A stretch of 64,000 nt of DNA from positions 62,001 through 126,000 of the forward strand of contig NZ_CP064791.1 of NCBI RefSeq assembly GCF_017094465.1. The letters run 5' to 3'. Source of the stretch: Halapricum desulfuricans (lineage in GTDB: Archaea; Halobacteriota; Halobacteria; Halobacteriales; Haloarculaceae). The position numbers and the translations under genes are program-made. Positions 36,708 to 45,760 of the stretch are shown one piece after another. Below the pieces are notes generated by a model that did not search any database, was not told where the DNA came from, and was given only the letters and a program-made list of their open reading frames with translations. Numbering within the stretch: the stretch's first letter is position 1; each line of letters opens with the position of its first letter.

Positions 36708-37499
36708 TCAGACGCGACCCACAGTCACGTAGAACGGGACGACCTCCCGGCGGCGATACGCGCGCTCGCCCATCTGCTCGATGACGTCTCGCCCCATCGC
36801 ACGCCATTCCTCGCGGAGCCGTTCGTAGGCCTCGGGTGAGTCGCCGGCGACGATCTCGGCGCGGTCGTCCGCGAGCCCGTCGCCGGTCGCCTTTCGCCGG
36901 GCGTCTTCCAGGGCCTGCTCGGAGTAGGGCGGCTCGACCGTCCGCTCGTGGTCGTACCGGCTCGTTCTGACACCCTCGAGTCCCGCGCTCTCGAAGTGCT
37001 CGCTGACGGCCGCCCCGAGCGTGACGTCGGTGTCGACGCCGTCGAGATACTGTTCGCGGGCGCGGCGGGCCAGCGACGGTTCGGCCGCGACTGTCGATTC
37101 GACCGTGACGGCCCCGTTGTCGGGTTCGATGGCGGCGACGCGATCCGAGGAGACCCGCGCGAGCTCTTCGACCGCGGCCGCGGGGTCGGGCAGGTTGATC
37201 AACAGCGCCTGACAGACGACCAGATCGAAGCTATCGTCCTCGAAGGGGAGTCGCGTGGCGTCACCGAGGACGGCCGGCGGTTCGAGATGAGCGAGGAGCC
37301 CGATATCGGCGTCACAGCCGACGACGGTGCCTGGGGTCTCCTCCCGGAGGACGCGCGTGAGTTCGCCGGTCCCACAGCCGACGTCGAGCACCCGCTCGCG
37401 GGTCTGTAGGGCCAGATCCGCAAGCGCCTCGCGGCTGTCGGCCCACATCCCCTCGCGGGTGGCTTCGAGGTACTCGGCGCTGAACTGGCGCACGGCCAC
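36708..37499 (-). CDS. Class I SAM-dependent methyltransferase
   Basis: A 263-residue enzyme with the classic methyltransferase-11 fold: motif I VLDVGCGTGELTRVL at about 38-52, GCDAD for the ribose-binding acid, LPFEDDSFDLVVCQALLINL for the active-site region and ELARVSSDRVAAIEPD. The C-terminal part (about 150-263) carries extra helices. The substrate is unknown. It is followed on the same strand, upstream in transcription, by nfo with 45 bases between. Confidence 0.88.
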   Translation of the reverse strand: MAVRQFSAEYLEATREGMWADSREALADLALQTRERVLDVGCGTGELTRVLREETPGTVVGCDADIGLLAHLEPPAVLGDATRLPFEDDSFDLVVCQALLINLPDPAAAVEELARVSSDRVAAIEPDNGAVTVESTVAAEPSLARRAREQYLDGVDTDVTLGAAVSEHFESAGLEGVRTSRYDHERTVEPPYSEQALEDARRKATGDGLADDRAEIVAGDSPEAYERLREEWRAMGRDVIEQMGERAYRRREVVPFYVTVGRV

Positions 37500-37544
37500 G
37501 CTTGCGGGTCCGGAACAAAAAGCCGGCCGATCCGTCGGGACGGT

Positions 37545-38378
37545 CTATTTCTCCCCGCGCAGTTCGCGGGCACGCTCGACGTTCCAGGCGAAGCCCCGCC
37601 CGTCCTCGGTCGGGGTCTCCAGCACGAACGGGATGTCCCCGAGGGCGTCGTGAGAGACGACCGCCTCGATCCCGTCCTCGCCGATTGCACCTTCTCCAAG
37701 GTGGGCGTGTTCGTCCTTGTTCGTGCCACAGGCGTGTTTGGAGTCGTTGAGGTGGATACAGGCGAGGTTCTCCAGCCCGACCGCGCCGTCGAACTCCGTG
37801 ATCGTCTCCCTGACGGCCTCGGGCGTCGAGAGGTCATAGCCCGCGGCGAACATGTGGGCGGTGTCCAGACAGACCTCCAGATCCTGCTCGGAGCGTTCGA
37901 GGACGGCCGCGAGATGTTCGAACTCCCCCCCGAGTTTCGTCCCGCTGCCGGCGTCGCTCTCGATCAGGACCGTCACGTCGTCGGGGATATCCAGTTCGTC
38001 CAGTGCGCTGGCGGCGTTGTCCAGCCCGCCCTCGACGCCCGCGCCCGTGTGCGCACCGAGGTGGACGTTGACGTACTCGATCCCCAACTTCGCGGCGGCT
38101 TCGACCTCTTTCTGCATCGAGTCGATCGATTTCGCCCGGAGGTCGTCTTTGGGCGTACAGAGGTTGACCAGATACGAGGAGTGGATGACCCACGGACCGA
38201 CGCCTTCCTCGTCGGTTCGCTCGCGGAATGTCCGGGCCTCCTCGTCGCCGACGTTGGGGTCCTGCCAGACCTGCGGGGAGTGGCTGAAGATCTGCCCGCA
38301 GTTGCCGCCGTATTCGAGTTGCTCCTCGACGGCGTTGTCGACGCCGCCAGCGATAGAGGTGTGGGCTCCGATAAGCAT
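37545..38378 (-). CDS. nfo: Endonuclease IV (AP endonuclease)
   Basis: A 277-residue TIM-barrel DNA repair enzyme that cuts at abasic sites. It begins [19 protein letters not shown] and holds the metal ligands in [66 protein letters not shown] (quoted in parts) and LETPTEDG. All nine usual ligand positions appear present. Length is normal. Confidence 0.96.
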   Translation of the reverse strand: MLIGAHTSIAGGVDNAVEEQLEYGGNCGQIFSHSPQVWQDPNVGDEEARTFRERTDEEGVGPWVIHSSYLVNLCTPKDDLRAKSIDSMQKEVEAAAKLGIEYVNVHLGAHTGAGVEGGLDNAASALDELDIPDDVTVLIESDAGSGTKLGGEFEHLAAVLERSEQDLEVCLDTAHMFAAGYDLSTPEAVRETITEFDGAVGLENLACIHLNDSKHACGTNKDEHAHLGEGAIGEDGIEAVVSHDALGDIPFVLETPTEDGRGFAWNVERARELRGEK

Positions 38379-38465
38379 ACACTACCGGAGGGCGGGATCG
38401 ACCAAAGGGGCTTCGAAGCCGGCGACGCCGACAGCGTTTTGCCCCCGGTCGTCGATACCCCTGCC

Positions 38466-38870
38466 ATGCGTCTGGTCCACGAGGGCGACGAGGAGTCGGC
38501 CGTTCTCGCCAGTGACGTCGAGATCGCCGAGGGCTTCGTTCAGACCTCCAAGGGGCTGATGTTCCGGTCGTCGATCCCTGAGGAGTACGCGCTGGTCTTC
38601 GAGTTCGACGAGCCCGAGGGACTGTTCCCGGCTCTCGTCGAGGCGCTGCCGTACCTGGAGAACAGTGCCGTCGCGCGGCGATTCGTCCACATGCTGTTCG
38701 TCCGGATGCCGCTGGACGTGCTCTGGCTGCAGGGCCAGGAAGTCGTTCACGTCAAGACCCTGCGGCCCTGGATCGGGATCGGGATGGGCAACGCCGACCG
38801 GATCGTCGAACTCCCGGCCGGAACGGTCGACGAGATTGAGGTGGGCGATACGGTTCGACTGGAAACGTAG
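38466..38870 (+). CDS. DUF192 family protein
   Basis: A 134-residue protein with the DUF192 pattern: VEIAEGFVQTSKGLMFRSSIPE, then RRFVHMLFVRMPLDVLWLQG and the end TVDEIEVGDTVRLE. The family's 'xxGLMFR' and 'ADRIVELPAG' blocks are clear. In many bacteria DUF192 proteins are exported; this copy lacks a signal peptide. The function is unknown. Confidence 0.88.
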   Translation: MRLVHEGDEESAVLASDVEIAEGFVQTSKGLMFRSSIPEEYALVFEFDEPEGLFPALVEALPYLENSAVARRFVHMLFVRMPLDVLWLQGQEVVHVKTLRPWIGIGMGNADRIVELPAGTVDEIEVGDTVRLET

Positions 38871-38930
38871 GTGACGACTCTGTCGAACCCAACAGCTTAA
38901 TGAACGATCACCGCATACGGAGCGAGTACG

Positions 38931-39008
38931 ATGTCGGATTCCCACGACACGGAGGATAGAGGAAGTCGCCACACGGCGGCTGGCCGCGAAATTCTACCCC
39001 ATGACTGA
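38931..39008 (+). CDS. 25-codon upstream ORF overlapping the citramalate synthase start
   Basis: An ATG at 38931 opens a frame of 25 codons, MSDSHDTEDRGSRHTAAG and a short end REILPHD, whose TGA (39006-39008) overlaps the next ATG (39001-39003) as ATGACTGA. A TATA-like 'cttaatga' at 38896-38903 is about 30 bases before this ATG, so the mRNA may begin at it. The peptide has no run of Leu or Ile. It may serve translational coupling; it may also be a chance frame. Confidence 0.4.
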   Translation: MSDSHDTEDRGSRHTAAGREILPHD

Positions 39009-40557
39009 CGGCTCCGGTGACAGATCGAGGCTGTTTGGCACCAGCCTCGGTTCGTCGTCCGGACGACTCGAAGACGTACAGCTTCTCGATACGACGCTGC
39101 GTGACGGCGAGCAAGCCCCGGGTGTCTCGCTCACGCCCGAGGAAAAAGCCCGGATCGCCCAGTCGCTGGACGCGGCGGGCATTGACGTAATCGAGGCCGG
39201 CAGTGCGGTCACCGGGCCGGGCGAGCGCGAGACCATCTCCCGGGTGACCGATCTCGACCTGGACGCGACGGTCACCAGCTTCGCCCGCGGCGTCGAGAGC
39301 GACATCGACCTCGCGCTGGACTGTGGGGTCGACGGGATCAATCTCGTCGTGCCAGCCAGCGATCAGCACATCGAGGACAAGGTCGGAACCAGCCATCAGG
39401 CAAACGTCGATCAGACCGTCCAGCTGGTCGAGTACGCCAACGACCACGGGCTGTGGGTCGAGGTGATCGGCGAGGACGGTTCCCGCGCGGATCTGGAGTA
39501 CCTCGAAGCGCTGATGGGTGCGGCGCTCGACGCCGGTGCGGACCGGGTCTGTTACGCCGACACCGTCGGCCACGCGACGCCGGACCGGACGATCGAGGCC
39601 GTCTCCCGCCTCGCCGAACTGGGCCCGACGAGCACGCACACTCACGACGACCTGGGCCTGGCGGTCACGAACGTCATGGCCTCACTGGCGGCCGGTGCGG
39701 ATCTCGTCCATGGGACGATCAACGGCATCGGCGAACGTGCCGGCAACGTCGCCCTCGAAGAGGTGGCCATCGCCCTGGATCACGGCTACGGGATCGAGAC
39801 GATGGACCTCACGCAGGTCTACGACCTGGCGCAGTTGATCGCCTCCAAGACCGGCATTCCGCTCGCACCGAACAAGGCCGTCGTCGGCGAGAACGCCTTC
39901 ACTCACGAGAGCGGCATCCACACCGACGGCACCCTGAAAGACGAATCGATGTACGAGCCGTACCCGCCGGAGAAGGTCGGTCGGGAGCGTCGCCTGGCGC
40001 TTGGCAAACACGCCGGTCGCGCGGGCGTCGAGGCGACTCTGAACGAGCACGGGATCGACGTCTCGGAGGACGAACTGAACGAGATCGTCACCAGAGTCAA
40101 GGAGATCGGCGACCGCGGCAAGCGCGTCACCGACGCCGATCTGCTGACGATCACCGAAGACGTCCAGGACCGCGAGCGCGAGCGCCGCGTCGAGTTGCTC
40201 GATCTCACTGCCGTCTCCGGGTCGTCGGTACCGACCGCGAGCATCCGGCTGCAGGTCGACGGCGAGGTACGCGAGGAGGCTGCGACCGGGACCGGCCCGG
40301 TCGACGCCGCGATGAAGGCCGCCGAGGCCGCGCTCAGCCACACCGCCGACGCGCAACTGGAGTCCTATCACGTCGACGCGATCACTGGCGGTCACGATGC
40401 GGTCGTCACCGTCGAGGTCGAGATGTCCCGCGGTGACGACCACGTCACCGTCACCGCGAGCGAGGCCGACATCACTCGGGCCTCGATCGAGGCGATGGTC
40501 AATGCGATGGACAGACTGGTGGCCGGTGAAGACGACACCGTCATCGCTGACGACTAG
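39001..40557 (+). CDS. (R)-citramalate synthase / 2-isopropylmalate synthase family
   Basis: A 518-residue acyl-CoA aldol enzyme. The HMGL-like barrel spans about 20-290: LLDTTLRDGEQAPGVSL (metal Asp), EAGSAVTGPGERE, THTHDDLGLAVTN (metal His pair) and GTINGIGERAGN. A linker carries AFTHESGIHTDG. The C-terminal LeuA dimer domain (about 385-510) gives feedback regulation: VPTASIRLQVDGEV, GPVDAAMKA and SYHVDAITGG. Citramalate synthase (pyruvate to isoleucine) and isopropylmalate synthase (leucine) cannot be told apart safely by eye; haloarchaea often have both. A short upstream ORF overlaps its start. Confidence 0.92.
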   Translation: MTDGSGDRSRLFGTSLGSSSGRLEDVQLLDTTLRDGEQAPGVSLTPEEKARIAQSLDAAGIDVIEAGSAVTGPGERETISRVTDLDLDATVTSFARGVESDIDLALDCGVDGINLVVPASDQHIEDKVGTSHQANVDQTVQLVEYANDHGLWVEVIGEDGSRADLEYLEALMGAALDAGADRVCYADTVGHATPDRTIEAVSRLAELGPTSTHTHDDLGLAVTNVMASLAAGADLVHGTINGIGERAGNVALEEVAIALDHGYGIETMDLTQVYDLAQLIASKTGIPLAPNKAVVGENAFTHESGIHTDGTLKDESMYEPYPPEKVGRERRLALGKHAGRAGVEATLNEHGIDVSEDELNEIVTRVKEIGDRGKRVTDADLLTITEDVQDRERERRVELLDLTAVSGSSVPTASIRLQVDGEVREEAATGTGPVDAAMKAAEAALSHTADAQLESYHVDAITGGHDAVVTVEVEMSRGDDHVTVTASEADITRASIEAMVNAMDRLVAGEDDTVIADD

Positions 40558-40785
40558 CTACCACTTTTTCCCGCTCGGGTGCGCTCACTACGTTCGCACA
40601 CCACTCGCGGCAAAAACTTGGGGAAAAACCCTGCTGGCTCGGCCCTCTGCCTCGCCAGCAGTGAAACGGCTCGCTCAGCAAGACTCGCCTCGCTCGACTT
40701 CGAAAACCCTCGTTATCGCTGCTCACTTTCCGAGGTTGCCGCAGATCTCTCGACACCCGCTGCATATCCGCACGGAAACCGTCTC

Positions 40786-41451
40786 TCACAACCGACCGGC
40801 CAGTTCCCGCAGTCGGTCGTGTCCCGCCCGGTTGAACGGGATGCCGTGTCCCATCGCGAGTGCCTCGACCGCCGGAAGTTCGCTGGCCAGTTCCTCGATG
40901 CTCGATCGGACCTGCCCGACGTCATCGCTCACCAGCCAGGGTGAGGCCACCAGATTGCCGTCCGATTCCCGGACCAGATCACCGACGAACGCGACCGACA
41001 GCGCTTCGCTGACGTAGGCGACGTGACCAGGCGTGTGGCCGGGAGTGTGGTGGATCGTGAACGACCCGATCGTATCGCCGTCGCCGACCGACTGGACCGG
41101 GCCGTCGGGTGTGGGGCAGAACGGGGCCGCGAGCCGCTGGGTGAACCCTTTTCGGGTGCGCCAGTTCGGTGTCCGGTCACCGGCGACCAGCGGGGCGTCG
41201 ATCGCGCCGGCGTAGACGGGCGCGTCGATCCGGTTCAACGTGCCGACGTGGTCGACGTCGTAATGCGTCACCAGCACGCGATCGATGTCCTCGAAGACGT
41301 ATCCGAGTTCCCTGAGCTCGCGCGCGAGCGGCCGGCGGGAGATGGGTGTCCCGGCGTCGATCAGTGTCACCGTCCCGTCGTCTTCGGCCAGGTAGGCGTT
41401 GACACCGCGGAGATCGAACCACCAGACGTCGTCGAGAAGCTCCGTCACCAT
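40786..41451 (-). CDS. Metallo-beta-lactamase-fold hydrolase
   Basis: A 221-residue enzyme: GVNAYLAEDDGTVTLIDAGTP, then the metal motif THYDVDHVG, HHTPGHTPGHVAY, and FVGDLVRE, with the last His in ALAMGHGIPF. The first motif is H-x-D-x-D-H and not the common H-x-H-x-D-H. Glyoxalase II-like hydrolases or lactonases have this fold; the substrate is unknown. The 228 bases between the synthase end (40557) and this gene's stop contain no supported gene. Confidence 0.88.
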   Translation of the reverse strand: MVTELLDDVWWFDLRGVNAYLAEDDGTVTLIDAGTPISRRPLARELRELGYVFEDIDRVLVTHYDVDHVGTLNRIDAPVYAGAIDAPLVAGDRTPNWRTRKGFTQRLAAPFCPTPDGPVQSVGDGDTIGSFTIHHTPGHTPGHVAYVSEALSVAFVGDLVRESDGNLVASPWLVSDDVGQVRSSIEELASELPAVEALAMGHGIPFNRAGHDRLRELAGRL

Positions 41452-41482
41452 ACGCGGGCGTACTCGTGCCAGCCCCGAAAAG

Positions 41483-42301
41483 TCACACCATCGAGCGCAG
41501 GTAGGCCGCAGCCGTCCGGAGTTTCGACGGCTGGCGGATCTCGCGCATCTCGGCGTCGGTCAACTCGAAGTCGAACACGTCGAGATTCGCCTCGATGTGT
41601 TCGCGGCTGGTCGCCTTGGGGATCGTGACGACGCCGTCCTGCTGGAGCAACCACCGCAACGCGACCTGTGCCGGGGACTTGTCGTAGGCCGTCCCGATCC
41701 GTTCGAGAATCGGATCGTTCAGCACGCTCCCCCGAGCGAGCGGACTGTATGCCGTCAGGAGCACGTCGTGGACGCGACAGTAGTCCAGCAGTTTCCGCTG
41801 GTCCCAGTAGGGGTGATACTGCACCTGATCGGTGAGAATCGGCACGTCGCTGACCTCGCGGGCGCGTTTGAGTTTCTCGACGCCGAAGTTGCTCACGCCG
41901 ACGTGGCGGACCAGCCCCTCCTCAACGAGGTCGGCCATCGCCCGCAGCGTCTGCTCGTGGTCGGCCCGCGTGAGGTAGTTCGGCTGGTGAATCAACAGCA
42001 GGTCGACGTAGCCGGTCCCCAGCTTGTCGAGACTCTCGCGGGTCGAATCGACCACGCGCTGGTAGGTCCGGTTGCGGGTGTCCAGTTTCGTCGTCAGGAA
42101 GATTTCCTCGCGATCGACGTCGGCGGCGGCGATGCCCTCGCCGACTTCCGCCTCGTTGCCGTAGGCCTGTGCGGTGTCGATGTGTCGATACCCCACTTCC
42201 AGGGCCGTCTCGACAGCGGTGGTGCAGTCCCGGCCGGTGAGTTGCCACGTCCCCAGGCCGAGCGCCGGTACCTCGACACCCCGGGCTGTCTCGTATTTCA
42301 T
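41483..42301 (-). CDS. Aldo/keto reductase
   Basis: A 272-residue NADPH-dependent TIM-barrel oxidoreductase beginning MKYETARGVEVPALGLGTWQ. The catalytic residues are visible: D and Y in HIDTAQAYGNEAEVG, K in FLTTKL, and H in LLLIHQPN. The family signature VGVSNFGVEKL and the cofactor-binding end TIPKATSREHIEAN also match. The ATG at 42299-42301 fits the family start; an upstream in-frame start would add nine residues without support. It is 31 bases from the MBL gene. Confidence 0.93.
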   Translation of the reverse strand: MKYETARGVEVPALGLGTWQLTGRDCTTAVETALEVGYRHIDTAQAYGNEAEVGEGIAAADVDREEIFLTTKLDTRNRTYQRVVDSTRESLDKLGTGYVDLLLIHQPNYLTRADHEQTLRAMADLVEEGLVRHVGVSNFGVEKLKRAREVSDVPILTDQVQYHPYWDQRKLLDYCRVHDVLLTAYSPLARGSVLNDPILERIGTAYDKSPAQVALRWLLQQDGVVTIPKATSREHIEANLDVFDFELTDAEMREIRQPSKLRTAAAYLRSMV

Positions 42302-42370
42302 GCGCTGATGTACGGTCCCGGGGGTCAAAATCCCCGGGTCTTCGGTACCTCCCGATGGTATTCGAAGCTG

Positions 42371-42997
42371 TCACGCCTGTCCGGCCAGTCCCGAGAGATG
42401 GCCGACGACCTCGACGATGATCTCCTCGGTCCCCAGCCGGACGGCGCTCTCGCTCCCGGGCAGACAGAACACGGGGACGCCGTCGGCGATGCCGGCGGTC
42501 GCGCGCGTCGCGATCGCTCGCGTCCCGATCTCCTCGTAGGAGAGCCGTCGGAACAGCTCGCCGAAGCCCGGCAGGCGCTTCTCGAAGAGTGGCTCGACCG
42601 CCTCAACGGTCACGTCGTCGGGCGTGACGCCCGTCCCGCCGGTCGTCACGACGGCGTCGACGTCCGAGCGGCCGACGAACCGGTCGACCGTCCCCTGGAC
42701 GTTGTCGTAGGCGTCCTGCACCACGTCCCGCGTGACGATCTCGTGGCCCTCGCTTTCGAGGACGGCGACGATCACGTCTCCGGCCGTGTCCTCGGCTCGC
42801 GTCCGCGTCGAAGAGACAGTCAGCACCGCGACCCCAAGTGTATCCAGGTCGTGCGCGTGATGATCGTGATGGCCGTGGCCGTCGTCCCCAGACTGCTCGT
42901 GCGCGTGGCCGAGGTCGTTGTGCTCGGCACCTCCGGACTGGTCGTGTGTGTGCTGATCGTGGTCGCCTTCGGCGACAGTGTCGTCGTTGCCGGTCAT
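42371..42997 (-). CDS. MoaB/MogA-type molybdopterin adenylyltransferase with His-rich N-terminus
   Basis: A 208-residue protein from the ATG at 42995-42997 (a GTG at 43003 is possible). Residues 12-50 are a disordered segment with about a dozen His and many Asp, including [10 protein letters not shown]. The MoaB domain spans about 54-208: [25 protein letters not shown], EALFxKxLPGF-like [19 protein letters not shown], and [14 protein letters not shown]. The enzyme adenylates molybdopterin before molybdenum (or tungsten) insertion. The His-rich tail may hold metal. Confidence 0.9.
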   Translation of the reverse strand: MTGNDDTVAEGDHDQHTHDQSGGAEHNDLGHAHEQSGDDGHGHHDHHAHDLDTLGVAVLTVSSTRTRAEDTAGDVIVAVLESEGHEIVTRDVVQDAYDNVQGTVDRFVGRSDVDAVVTTGGTGVTPDDVTVEAVEPLFEKRLPGFGELFRRLSYEEIGTRAIATRATAGIADGVPVFCLPGSESAVRLGTEEIIVEVVGHLSGLAGQA

Positions 42998-43040
42998 ACC
43001 CACGCTTCGAACGCGCGAGAGAAAAGCTTCCGCGAAAGCG

Positions 43041-43859
43041 TCAGAACGATCGCGGCGCGAGCTCTTCGAGGACCCGCCCGGCGTTGTTCGAGAAGGCCTT
43101 CCGCATCGCGTCTTCGGGCACGTCGAGCGTCAGGATCTCCATAATCGCGACGTTTGGATGCGAATCGGGCGCGCCGCTGCCGAAGAGGACGCGGTCCGGG
43201 TGCTCCATCAACGCCCGCTCCAGCGGCTCCCGAAAGCGGACGAAACTCGTATCGAGGTAACACCGATCGTACGCTTCGAGCAGGTCGATCGTCCGCTCCA
43301 TCGACTCCCGATCGAGGGGGTAGCCCCCGAAACTCGCGACGATCGTCGTGATGTCCTCGGAAAGCAGCGTCTCGGCGAGCGCGTCCGGCGGAAACGCAGT
43401 GCCGGCGTGGACGAGTACGGGGAGTTCGACCTCCGCGAGCGCTTCGAGGACCTCCCCGTCCGGGAGCCCGTCGCGGGCCGGATGGACGACGAACCCCGCG
43501 AAACGATCGTCGTAGGCGTACTGCTCGATGTCCGCCGGAGCGGTGTGTTCTTCCGCCCGGGACGCCGTGAGGTTCCGCAGCTTTGAGCCGGCCCCGGTCC
43601 CGGGATCGAGCGCACCACTGATCCGCGCCAGCGGCACGAGCGGGCGCTCGACGCTCATCCGGGCGACGGCGTTGTTGGCCTTGAGATAGTCCCTGTCTCG
43701 CTCCGGGGGGTAGACGACCGACCGTACGATCCCCGCCTGATGCATCTCCCGTTCGAGCCGCTCGGGACCGCCGATCCCTCCTCGTGGCCGACGCTCCGCG
43801 TCCGGCTCCAGACGGGCGTTGACGTCTACGATCCGAAACCCGTGCTCCAGCTCGAGCAT
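43041..43859 (-). CDS. Amidohydrolase-like TIM-barrel protein
   Basis: A 272-residue protein. It reads as an amidohydrolase-2 (ACMSD/TatD-like) barrel: RIVDVNARLEPD, GIVRSVVYPPE, FAGFVVHPARDGLPDG, LPVLVHAGTAFPPD, VASFGGYPLD, CYLDTSFVRF and VLFGSGAPDSHP, ending EDAMRKAFSNNAGRVL. The first HxH is changed to NAR, so metal binding may differ. The ATG at 43857-43859 is preferred over a GTG at 43880, because a TATA-like TATTAATA on the minus strand lies at 43887-43894. The substrate is unknown. Confidence 0.82.
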   Translation of the reverse strand: MLELEHGFRIVDVNARLEPDAERRPRGGIGGPERLEREMHQAGIVRSVVYPPERDRDYLKANNAVARMSVERPLVPLARISGALDPGTGAGSKLRNLTASRAEEHTAPADIEQYAYDDRFAGFVVHPARDGLPDGEVLEALAEVELPVLVHAGTAFPPDALAETLLSEDITTIVASFGGYPLDRESMERTIDLLEAYDRCYLDTSFVRFREPLERALMEHPDRVLFGSGAPDSHPNVAIMEILTLDVPEDAMRKAFSNNAGRVLEELAPRSF

Positions 43860-43983
43860 CTCTTCAGTGATGGAACGCACGAAGTATTAATACCCCTGTC
43901 CGTCGGCCCCATCTCGTCGTTCTACCCCCATCCAGTCCCCGTTGGTCGGCCGCGCCGTCGCCTCTGTATCACCGAACTCGATA

Positions 43984-43994
43984 GATTTATATAG
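43984..43994 (+). promoter_or_regulatory. TATA box of the thermosome gene
   Basis: 'gatttatatag' lies 36-46 bases upstream of the thermosome ATG at 44030, giving a short leader. Purine-rich bases next to heat-shock TATA boxes are known in Halobacteria; the upstream sequence here, 'accgaactcgata', is not clearly of that type. Confidence 0.6.
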
Positions 43995-44029
43995 AACCGC
44001 TAACGACCAATTAACCGAGGAATACAATC

Positions 44030-45604
44030 ATGTCTAGTGGCCAGCGACGCATGGGCGGACAGCCCCTTTTCATCCTTGAGGAAGATACGGAGCGGACAAA
44101 AGGGGAAGACGCACAGAGTTCGAACATCTCGGCCGGGAAGGCCGTCAGCGAAGCCGTCCGGACCACGCTCGGTCCGCGCGGGATGGACAAGATGCTCGTC
44201 TCCGACGACGGCGACGTCGTCATCACCAACGACGGCGCGACCATCCTGGGCGAGATGGACATCGAGCACCCGGCGGCCCAGATGATCGTCGAGGTCGCCG
44301 AGAGCCAGGAAGAGGACGTCGGCGACGGGACGACCACGGCCTCGGTACTCGCGGGCGAACTGCTCTCGAAGGCGGAAAGCCTGCTTGACGACGACGTTCA
44401 CCCGACGACGATTGTCGAGGGCTATCACGAGGCGGCCGGCCTCGCCCAGGACGCCATCGACGACGAGGTCATCGCGACGGATCTCGACGACGACCAGCTG
44501 CTGAAAGTCGCAAAATCCAGTATGACCGGCAAGGGGACCGGCGACATCGCCGGCGACGTGCTGGCCGAGATTGTCGTCGATGCGGTTCGTGCCGTCGACG
44601 GTGACGACGGCGTCGACCGCGACGCGATCTCGCTGCAGACCCATATCGGCGCCGCCTCTTCGGCGACGGAACTCGTCGAGGGCGTCGTCGTCGACGAGGA
44701 GCCGGCCCACGAGAACATGCCGCGCACCGTCGAGGACGGCGCCGTCGCCATCATCGACGGGGCCATCGAACTGCAGGACAGCAACGTCGACGCCGAGTAC
44801 AACGTCACCAACGTCGACCAGCTCAACGCCGCGCTCGACGCCGAAGAAGAGGAGCTGCGCGGCTACGCCGAGACGATCGTCGATCTCGGCGCCGAGATCG
44901 TCTTCACGACCGACGACATCGACGACCGCGTGCAGGCCTACCTCGCAAAGGAAGGTATCCTCGCCTTCGAGGGCCTCTCCAGCGACGATCTGGCGTCGAT
45001 CCGCTCCACGAGCGGCGCGACCCGGGTTAGCGGCGTCAACGCGCTCGAATCCGACGACCTGGGGACGGCCTCCGTCAGCGTCGAGTCCTACGGCGAGGAC
45101 GAACTCGCCTTCGTTGAGGGGCCGGAAGCCGAGACCGTGACGGTCTTCGCTCGCGGCAGCACCGAGCACGTCCTTGATGAGGTCGAGCGCTCGCTGATGG
45201 ACGCGCTGGACGTCGTGACGGCCGCGCTCGACAAGGGCGGCGTCGTCCCCGGTGCCGGCGCGACTGAAATCGCCGTCGCGGCACACCTCCGCGATCACGC
45301 CGCGTCTATCGAGGGCCGCAAGCAGCTCGCCGTCGAGGCCTTTGCCGACGCCGTCGACGTCCTGCCGCGCACCCTCGCGGAGAACACCGGCATGGATCCG
45401 ATCGACGCGCTGGTCGATCTCCGCGCGGCCTACGACGGTGGCGACACCGCCGGCGTCATCTCCGAGGGCCAGACCGGTTCGGTCAAAGACCCGCTTGAGT
45501 ACGGCGTGCTGGACCCCGCTGCGGTCAAACACGAGGCCGTCCACAGCGCGACCGAGGCCGCGACGATGATCGTCCGCATCGACGACGTCATCTCCTCGAG
45601 CTAA
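44030..45604 (+). CDS. Thermosome (group II chaperonin) subunit
   Basis: A 524-residue subunit of the ATP-driven protein-folding ring. Signatures are [39 protein letters not shown] (ATPase Asp), and [13 protein letters not shown] with the end [21 protein letters not shown], quoted in part. It ends DDVISSS without the Gly-Gly-Met tail of many archaeal subunits. Length and missing tail resemble CCT3 of Haloferax volcanii (from memory). Halobacteria usually carry two or three subunits. Confidence 0.95.
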   Translation: MSSGQRRMGGQPLFILEEDTERTKGEDAQSSNISAGKAVSEAVRTTLGPRGMDKMLVSDDGDVVITNDGATILGEMDIEHPAAQMIVEVAESQEEDVGDGTTTASVLAGELLSKAESLLDDDVHPTTIVEGYHEAAGLAQDAIDDEVIATDLDDDQLLKVAKSSMTGKGTGDIAGDVLAEIVVDAVRAVDGDDGVDRDAISLQTHIGAASSATELVEGVVVDEEPAHENMPRTVEDGAVAIIDGAIELQDSNVDAEYNVTNVDQLNAALDAEEEELRGYAETIVDLGAEIVFTTDDIDDRVQAYLAKEGILAFEGLSSDDLASIRSTSGATRVSGVNALESDDLGTASVSVESYGEDELAFVEGPEAETVTVFARGSTEHVLDEVERSLMDALDVVTAALDKGGVVPGAGATEIAVAAHLRDHAASIEGRKQLAVEAFADAVDVLPRTLAENTGMDPIDALVDLRAAYDGGDTAGVISEGQTGSVKDPLEYGVLDPAAVKHEAVHSATEAATMIVRIDDVISSS

Positions 45605-45760
45605 TCCTCGGGCGTCTCTTTCTTGCAGCGATCGACTGAGTAGTCGGTCCCCGTTCCGGACCTGCTGCCGTACAGGCAGAACGTTTTTATCTGTGAATCT
45701 AGATATTTACAACGAGTTACCGCCCGCTGTACAGTCCCAGCAGCGCGAGCGAACAAATGT

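Noticed and set aside
44000-45544. Minus-strand frames across the thermosome gene
   Set aside because: Antisense to a clear chaperonin gene; no motifs and no plausible promoter.
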